Shown: piece by piece, positions 56,497 through 64,000 of the stretch
Position numbering within the stretch: the stretch's first letter is position 1
Layout: every line of letters starts with the position of its first letter
NCBI GenBank assembly: GCA_032164295.1
Contig: JAJHTX010000012.1
Coordinates: 1,550,001-1,614,000 of the forward strand
DNA length: 64,000 nucleotides
Source: Inonotus obliquus
Taxonomy: Eukaryota; Basidiomycota; Agaricomycetes; Hymenochaetales; Hymenochaetaceae
Direction of reading: 5' to 3'
The notes under the pieces: model-generated
Seen by the model: only the letters and a program-made list of their open reading frames with translations
The model's database searches: none
Told to the model about the DNA's origin: nothing
Translations under genes and position numbers: made by a program

Positions 56497-59400
56497 ATGA
56501 CGGCTCAGTCTCCAACCGTCTCAATACCAAAGAAGGTGACGGAAGAGGTCGACTGGACGACTCCCATACGTAATCTCATCGCGCAATCGTATGGTGAGAA
56601 CCCCGACAATTATGCCGCAGAATGCGCGTCACTACAGCGATGTAGACAGGACGCCGTGAAAGGTGCAGGGAGCGATACTACAGGTGAGTCCATTATGTCA
56701 TTCTCTATCGATAGTTCTAAGGATGAAATGAACAGCCAGAGATTTATTATACAAGTATTTCGGACAACTGGAACTACTCGAACTACGCTTCGCAGAAATC
56801 AGAGTATCGTTTCCGTGGCATGATGCGTTCACGAACAAGCTCACGACGCAGACATCATTGGCATTCGAAAAGGCTTCGGTCATCTTTCAAATCGCTGCCA
56901 CGCATTCTTCCATCGCCGCAGCGCAGAATCGTGGCGATCCAGAAGGACTAAAGCGTGCATTCCATTACTTCCGAACTAGCGCTGGAATGCTGGGTTACAT
57001 CAATGATAACTTCTTACATGCCCCATCGACCGACCTGAGTCGTGAGGTTGTGAAGTTCTTGGTCAACATAATGATGGCACAAGCAACAGAAGTCTTTTAT
57101 GAGAAGTGCGTGGACGAAAGGAAGGGCAGTGCTCTGGTCGCGAAAGTGGCCAGCCAAACCGCAGCGATGTATATGGGCCTTTGCGAAGAGGTCAAAGAAT
57201 TCATGGGGAAGGGTATCTTTGACCGGAACTGGGTTACGGTAGTCCAGGTTAGTTTATTTATGCATGTGCCCGCCAGTCAATCGATTCACTAATGTCCATA
57301 AGATCAAATCGAAGTATTTCACTTCATTGACCCAGCTTCTTCGCGGACAAGCTGATAGTGCCGCCGGGAAACATGGCGATGCCCTATCTAGATTCATAGC
57401 TGCGGAAGTTGCCGCTAAAGAGGCATCAAAGACGGCCTCGTCGTTCGGCGGAATGTTCATGCCGCAGATGTCTCCAAATCTCCCTCCTGATGCTGGTTCT
57501 GCCATACAGGAAATAACAAAGTTCCACCTTGCCCTGTGCACGGAGAAGAAAAATGAAGCGCAAAAGGAGAACGATCTCATTTATAACGCTGTCGTCCCTC
57601 CATTCGAGACGTTACCACAAATAGATAAACTGCAGGTCGCAAAGCCAATCCAGATTCAAGAGGTCTACAGCGCTCCTGACGTGCAGAAGACCATTGGCCC
57701 AGACATTTTCATCAAGCTCATTCCGTTGAGTGTACACGAAAGTGCCAGTGTCTACTCCGAGGAGAAAGCGAAGCTTGTGAGGGCGGAAGTTGAAAGGGCG
57801 GATACTGCTGAGAGCGAGAAGCGATCAGTTCTGGATGCAATAGGTGTGCAGGAGGGCCTGGGACGCTACAAAGCGATGGTGGAGGGTTTGCATGCGGAGG
57901 GTTCGACGGAATTGCCGCTGGAAGTTACGCGGATGCGTGAAGATATCGGTCTCATCGAGGAACGCGAGCCTGTTACTCGTCTTATATCTGACTTGGTCCG
58001 TCTTCGTGATACGGTGAAAAACGACTTAGATAACGTGCAGCATGACTTGGAAGTCGAATCGCGAGACTGCGAGGCGATGCGCGTGAAATATGAGCATCTG
58101 TTCACGCAAGCACCGTCTGCAGGTCCGTCCCGCACTCTTCGCCAGGACCTGAAGTCACATAAGGATGCGTTGGATGCTGCAGCAGCATCTGATCAACAAG
58201 TAACTTCCCTCTGGGAGAGCATCAAGAGTGATATTGGGATTTTGTTATCCGATCAGGTCGAAGATGTGTTCAGGCAGAGTGCAGATCGTGGCCCCGGTGG
58301 TAGCTTGTTGGACTTGGACCCGAGCAATGAGGATAGGGATGACGAAGAACGTGCCAAGATCACGAGATTCATTGACGAGATTGATCAGCGATTAACACGC
58401 TTGAATAAGATCTCAACAGAGAGGAAGAATGTGCTGAAGGATCTGAAAGAGAAGGCAAGTTAATTCTGCGCTTTCTGTTGAACATCCTATCCTCATCCTG
58501 TTAACAGATCCAATCGGATGATGTTTCGCACCTGCTGTTACTCAACCGGCGTAATCAGGCTGTTGAGCCTGCGCTTTTTGCAGCAGAGCTCGAGAAGTTC
58601 AAGCCGTTCCAGAATAGTCTCGTTGCCACGGTGCAATACGAACAGACCGTCCTGTCGGAAATAACGCAGCTCTGGAAAGGTCTAAAAGATCTTGCTGGTC
58701 GTGGACCAGGCGCACGAAAATGGGAAGAACGAGAAAAGAGGAAGAGAGAAACAATGCGCCGATTCACGCGTGCGCGGGATGGATACATGGAAGTTCGGGA
58801 TGGTTTAGCGTAAGTTTGACACAATCTCGTTTGGTAGTTTACTCATGACCCCTATCTTCAGAAAAGGACTGCAATTCTATCGAGATCTGAGTGATCTATG
58901 TTCGACTCTCAGGCGCAATGTGAAATCATTCGTAGCGGAACGTGTCTCGGAACGGGAAGTGATAGCCGCTGATGCTGAACGGAAGAAGTCTGTGTCTGCT
59001 GCACCTCCACCAGTAGCAGAGAAGCCTCGTTCGCTCGCGTCAGGTCCTCCGCCTTCATCGAACGGCTTAGACTCGTCATTTGCAGCTATGAACTTGAGGT
59101 CCATTCCATCGCCACCTTCACGCCCGCCGCCCGTCTCATCGAATTCGCAGAACTCGGCATACTCGGCATTACCTCCACCACCTCCGAGGCCCTCAAGTTA
59201 TGTAGCGTCTTCATCCCCTCAACGGCAGTCCTCGGATCCATATGCGAATATGTTCAATACTCCGGGTCTTCCGAATCAATTCTTAAGGAATGGGACGCCT
59301 ACGAACCCAACTTCGCCATACAGCCAGCAGGGGAGCCAGTCACAGTATCAACCGTATCCACCACAGCAACCACATGTTCCGTCTCAGCAGTCCTCAGCCT

Positions 59401-59612
59401 ACGCTCGTTATGCGTATCAACCGCAACAGCCACCCGCATTCCCTCCACCGCCGCCGGTCGAATATCAGCAACAGCAACAGCAACACGGAGTTGCTTCTCA
59501 GTCTCGGAGTTCCTCACTTCCCCAACCGCCCTCGTTCCCGCCTCCGCCTCCACCACCTCCCCAATCGTACGGGCAATATCAACAGAACTCCTACAATCCT
59601 TATCCTCGGTGA
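56497..59612 (+). CDS. BRO1/ALIX-family ESCRT adaptor
   Basis: Five exons: 56497-56683, 56736-57247, 57303-58454, 58508-58809, 58862-59612; 967 residues. The N-terminal BRO1 domain (about 1-390) shows [22 protein letters not shown] and a TPR-like helical run; it should bind Snf7/CHMP4. The middle V-type domain (about 390-740) is helical coiled coil. The C-terminus (from about 760) is Pro-rich with [26 protein letters not shown] runs. The Pro-rich tail and length fit Bro1/ALIX; the pH-signalling paralogue PalA/Rim20 remains an alternative. Roles: multivesicular-body sorting and Doa4-type deubiquitinase recruitment. Intron 3 has a GC donor (GAAG|GCAAGT) with a normal AG acceptor. Confidence 0.85.
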
Positions 59613-60497
59613 TGACTACGGTTCTTGTAATGATAGCAGAGTGAAGGACTTGTGTACATAGTCGTACTATATCGGAGGTTACATACTGGTACTAGTTTCT
59701 GATGTACTGTATTACATACCAAGGCTACCCCATCCCAGCTTAAATCAGAGTGCTTCTGGACGGTTTTCACGTTTCGTACGAGATCAAACTGCTGCCTAGT
59801 GTTGTTGGTGCTTCGGAATAAACTTCGCTGAATTCTCATTTACGCGCTGACTCACTTCGACCACGGTATCCGTCATTATTATGCATAAGTCCCTTTGAGT
59901 TGGTCAAGCGTTTTGAGGTCTAAACCTGACCAATGGAATGCGCGAGACCTTCGTAGCATATCTATCATGTGTTGCCTTATCGTGGCACCGATCAATGAGG
60001 TACATGGCCCAAACACCCTTTCATTCGTATCCCGAAGGACGAACCTAGTTCCTTACTGATCCTCGACCGCGATATACTTGGAGCTGCGATGTTGAGTTTG
60101 AGAGGACCAGCATGACTTTGGCGGCGTTCATTCGTCGACTTGGCGCGCCATGGCGAAAGATCCAGAAGATGGTTAACGATAACGAACTAGAATAGGAGAG
60201 TTACTTTGAGGGTGCTTCGACTGTAGGATGAAGAATAAATGGTGTAAACCCCAGTCTAGTCGGGACGCGATATCGGTAAATGGAAGAGAATCCATATTCA
60301 TACCAGTCCACGTCAGATAGCGGAAAGATAACAATTAGAATCACTATATTGGTTCCCGTCCAGTATCTTATATACTGTACACGCGTCGATGCCGTTAATT
60401 CTTTAACCAGGGTTTGAATAGGTAACTATCAGCAATCATAGTGGGCGGAAGATCGAGGAGAGCAACATTCCACACCTGAAAACAGTTTTACATGATA
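59613..60497. other. Convergent intergenic region
   Basis: 3' ends of the BRO1-family gene (plus) and the gene ending at 60498 (minus) face each other across about 885 bases. No gene or clear repeat is seen. Confidence 0.5.
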
Positions 60498-61679
60498 CTA
60501 GATGTACATCCCTTCTTCCGCCTCAGTCAATTTCCGTCTTCCTGCAGACCTCGTGCTCGGTCTACGTCCCTTAACAACCTTGTGATCATCCCATTCTTCA
60601 GCCAGACTACCTATGCCGACAGCTTGAAGTATAGCACGATGAGCCTCACGAAGGAGAAGAGCATCCCAATTCTCAGAATCGTCAAGGCCAAAAAGGGCTG
60701 ACAGCTGAACACTTGGTTGGTCCTCTGACTCGTCTTCGTCTTCGTTACGGTGCAGACTGCGAGGATTAGGTAGCGGTGCACGACTTGAAGGAACGAGTAT
60801 CGCAAGACCACCCGGGGTCTTTTGTCCTTTGTGAAAAGTCTCCGGGAGGGAGAGGAGGTTCAGGAATGCAGCTGTGGTCGATTGGAGAAGATTAGGCGGC
60901 GCGAATAACGACAACGGAATGCTAAATGACGGAGGCTTGAGTTCCTGAAAGTGAATTTTGACATATGATTTAAGCGGTTCGCTAAGTGGGAACTGGACAG
61001 CTTACTGTGCTGAGATATCGGAGAGGAGCTTCGTGATGCGGAATCGGAGTTGGAGAAATGTATGTCGCTGAACTATATGCGTCTAGCAAGATGACCCTGT
61101 AACCATTCGTGAGTCGGTGGTCTAAGTGCGTCGCGAAGCAAGTAGATTACATGAAAGAGACGCGCGTCTATACTACGGTATAAGGAATCTATACGCACCT
61201 TGAAGGTTTCCAACGCTCTAGTATAGCTGCTGCATATGGGCTCATGGACCAAATAGGAAGCCGTGTAAAGGCCTCGGATATCACAACGGCGTCTTTAGAT
61301 CCAACCCATGTCGGTCGAAATACCAGGCCGATCTGTCGGACACGGATAACACTTTAAGGAATTGGTCCTAGCAAGGGAATAACGAAGACTCGAAGCGTAC
61401 CGAGCGTTTATCAATGTTCACCTGCCCTATCTGTTCTCCTAAGTTTGCACCGCGGGCCCATGCTATACCTATCGCTCCACTGGCTATTACCAGACTACCC
61501 CCTACATCTACACTGTCCTTTCCGTCTTTGACTGGCGGTAAGAAAGTGAACTCGGCTGAAGGTGTGACGGAGGCGGCACCAGACACGAAGGCTAGACCTG
61601 TTTCATCCTCATCGTCAGATTCGTATGCGTATCGAGACGGTTGAGTATCCGCGAGTGGGTCTATGTCTTGACGAGGCAT
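60498..61679 (-). CDS. Possible proteasome assembly chaperone 1-like protein
   Basis: Four exons, from the start: 61679-61401, 61332-61199, 61096-61006, 60944-60498; 316 residues. The N-terminus has DPLADTQPSRYAYESDDEDE, then a compact alpha/beta-looking core (SLVIASGAIGIAWARGANLGE, IGLVFRPTW, DAVVISEAFTRLP, VILLDAYSSATY) and a long tail with an acidic stretch and a basic end. Layout and the ARGANLGEQ / VILLDAY phrases recall PAC1/PSMG1-type proteasome chaperones, but I cannot confirm this from sequence alone. The gene structure is well supported by frame and splice sites. If not PAC1, it is a conserved hypothetical protein. Confidence 0.6.
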
Positions 61680-62406
61680 ATGCTCTCGTTTCGATTTCTC
61701 TTGCGAGACAGTAATGGTCTGTGCAATCCAGCTCAGCTCAGAGCAGGATCGACGCGCGTCTTCCGTACACGTGATATTGTTTGTCTTCGTTGACGCGTTT
61801 ACGGTTTTGATCCAACACTCTCGTGTCGTGTAAGACGGAGCTTTTTAACGATGCTTTCAGCCTAACTCGCCCAGTTCCTCACACAACGCCCTGTATATCT
61901 TTTCCTTTGCTCCGCAGATACTCTATCTTTATGGACAACTAGCTCAGCCCGTCACTTCGGCGGAAGAAAGCGTATGGTCCTGACGAACCTGTATCCAGCT
62001 CTCCGTATTAATATTGCGAGAAGCCGAAGTCTCTGGGTAGTGCCGTGGCCGCACAGCGTCCGACACTCGCTCCTTCCCGATCCACCATTCACCAAATCTA
62101 GACTTCTTTCTGTATTGGTACTTTCAGTCTTACTTTCTTGGCTTGGAAGAAGTAAAGATGTTGCATTCTATCCTCTCAGCGCTCAGTTTCTGCCAAATCG
62201 AATGTTCCGAATTCAAATGGTAGATACTCTCCCGTGAAGTAACGACTGCAGTCAGGCGGATGAACGTTTTAAAATGCACCCGCATTCGAATTAGTTTTAC
62301 TCCAGGAGACGGTACGAAAGGTGGCTTGGCTTTTTCCCTTGTCGTTTCAACTTGATGTATAAAAGAAGGGAGGAAAGGAACTCCAGAGACTCCGCTCAGA
62401 CTCACC
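61680..62406. other. Divergent intergenic region
   Basis: Separates two diverging start codons (61679 minus, 62407 plus). TTGATGTATAAAAG near 62350 gives a likely TATA box (TATAAAAG at about 62359) for the plus-strand transporter. A plus-strand frame at 61974-62237 has no supporting feature. Confidence 0.5.
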
Positions 62407-63992
62407 ATGCAGCCATCTACTTTGCACATCGTAGGTTCACCAATACCCGTAGACATGGAGAAATCGAGCGCCGAGACGGTCGAGGTTGACGCGCCTCTCG
62501 CAGATTCTGAACATGCCGGCCTAGCGAAGTTAGCTATTGAAGTCGATGAGAAGCGTCTTATTCGCAAAATCGACCTCACCTTGATCCCGTGGCTCACCTT
62601 TTTATCTGTCCTCTGTTTCCTTGATCGCGTGGGTATTGGAAACGCACGAGTGAGTAATCTCCTCTAATCAAGAGGCGAATGACATTGTCTGACGCGATTG
62701 TCAGCTGTACGGAATGGAGGAGGATCTCAATATATCAGATAGCCAGTACCTCATCGCTCTGTCGGTGTTCTTCATTCCGTTCGCCCTGCTGGAGGTACGT
62801 GATTATCTCTCCAGCTCTTTCGTGACAAGACGACCAAGGATGTCTAGATGCCGTCCAACCTCTGCCTGAAACGGCTGAGGCCGTCTATTTGGCTGTCGAC
62901 AATTATTACCCTGTGGGGCATATCAACAGTACGATTCTTGTCGACTATCTATACTTCCGCGATAATTGACGATGAATAGACCTGCCTGGGGCTTGTGCAG
63001 AACTTCGGTGGAATAGTCGGTAAGAGTTTATTCTTCGTTCTTAACAATTGTCTATCTCAGTAGTTCTATGCAGCACTTCGGGTTCTGCTTGGTATCTTCG
63101 AGGCTGGTTTCTTGCCAGGAGCGACATATTATTTGTCCTGGTTAGTGGTCACACGAGTGATTCTCCCAAGGTTTCGCCGACAATAGAAGTTCTTCTACAG
63201 CTGGTACAAACGCGACGAGCTCGGTTTCCGATTTGCTCTTTATTTCACTTCTGTCACGGTTGCAGGAGCATTTGGTGGTTTTTTGGCTGTGTGTCCCATC
63301 CAACTATATTGACAATCTTTACACATGCCTACTTACAATCTAAAAGGCTGCGATTTCCAAGATGGACGGCATGGGTGGGAAAGCTGCATGGTTTGTTTTC
63401 TGACCCGAGATATCTCAATCGTGTACGATTCTGACGGATCATATATCCCATCCCACAGGTCGTGGATTTTCATCATTGAAGGACTCATTACCGTCGTTGC
63501 TGGACTTGTATCCTTCTTTGTTGTGCAAGACTTCCCTGACACCGCACGGTGCCTCACCCCCAACGAGCGCGAGTTCGTGATTCGTCGCTTGCAGACGGAT
63601 GATCAATTCTCAGCGGGAGACGAGAAACTAAAGTGGAGGGATGTAAAGAAGAGTATTTTGGACTATAAGACTTGGTTGAGTGCTATGAGCTTGATTGGTC
63701 TGTCATACGTTCGCGTAGCCGAGGTGGAAACCTGATGCAGATTTTGTCCAACAGGATTTGGCGGTCCGCTGTATGCATTTGCATTGTTCCTTCCAAGCAT
63801 CATCAACCAGCTAGGTGAGCTTTTGCTAGTATCACCAGAGAGACCCATTCACTTCGATCCATTTCCACTTGCAGGATACACGGCAACGAGATCAAACATC
63901 CTCACTGTTCCCGTATACGTCGTCGCAGGCGTCTTCTCGTGCATTATGGGATACGTAGCGGATCGCCTGAAGAGGCGCGCATTCTTCAATAC
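62407..63992 (+). CDS. MFS anion:cation symporter (allantoate/nicotinate-type), partial
   Basis: Ten exons inside the window: 62407-62649, 62705-62794, 62848-62928, 62980-63019, 63074-63140, 63201-63288, 63347-63390, 63459-63697, 63755-63814, 63875-63992. The last ends at a donor (AC|GTAAGT), so the C-terminal part lies outside. It belongs to the ACS family of MFS permeases for organic anions and vitamins. Visible marks are IRKIDLTLIPWL, FLDRVGIGNAR in helix 1, MPSNLCLKRLRPS after helix 2, GIFEAGFLPGATYYLS in helix 4, and CWYKRDELGFR in the loop. Substrate cannot be told. Many very short exons (40-90 bases) are notable. The start has a good context (CACCATGC). Confidence 0.85.
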
Positions 63993-64000
63993 GTAAGTGT

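Noticed and set aside
1..64000. CRISPR arrays, bacterial operons, rRNA genes
   Set aside because: None seen. The repeats present are gene duplications and short microsatellites, and all coding structure is eukaryotic.

Overview
The window looks like nuclear DNA of a basidiomycete fungus, most likely a mushroom-forming Agaricomycete. Most genes are broken by introns of about 45 to 80 bases with GT..AG ends. The products are typical of such fungi: a Ste6-type ABC exporter, a heme-thiolate peroxidase, QxW beta-trefoil lectins, a PTS1-tagged MaoC hydratase and small secreted cysteine-rich proteins. Exon models were built by hand from reading frame, splice signals and remembered family sequences. 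No alignment or search was run.

Left part (1-12220). A myo-inositol-type sugar transporter (1007-3052) is followed by a gene-poor stretch. This holds a tandem array of four copies of one small secreted six-cysteine protein gene (ATGs at 4679, 7110, 9087 and 10252). Copies 1 and 3 are intact and copies 2 and 4 are broken. The repeat unit includes promoter sequence. An unrecognised low-complexity coiled-coil protein follows on the minus strand.

Central part (13152-37910) is dense with housekeeping genes: a heme-thiolate peroxidase, a peroxisomal enoyl-CoA hydratase 2 with a 6-base microexon, a DUF3712-like membrane protein, an unknown membrane protein, purine nucleoside phosphorylase, the Ste6-like exporter, the 75/78-kDa subunit of respiratory complex I (with 18- and 24-base exons), a pepsin-like protease with an 8-base exon, and a large FHA protein with Ki-67-like features.

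Right part (38525-56250) is duplicated and decaying. Lectin A stands alone. A tandem duplication of about 2.5 kb then gives two paralogous small genes of unknown function and a truncated pseudogene copy of the neighbouring YIPF1/2-type Golgi gene. An amino-acid transporter follows. A second tandem duplication carries lectins B and C, which share lectin A's exon pattern. The lectin C unit is enlarged by about 1 kb of AT-rich DNA between inverted repeats.

The right end returns to conserved genes: a BRO1/ALIX-family ESCRT adaptor with a GC-AG intron, a possible proteasome assembly chaperone, and an anion:cation symporter (MFS) cut by the window end.

The most noteworthy unexplained items are the birth-and-death array of secreted cysteine-rich genes, the three lectins with their flanking duplications and insertion, and three genes that need microexons of 6 to 24 bases.
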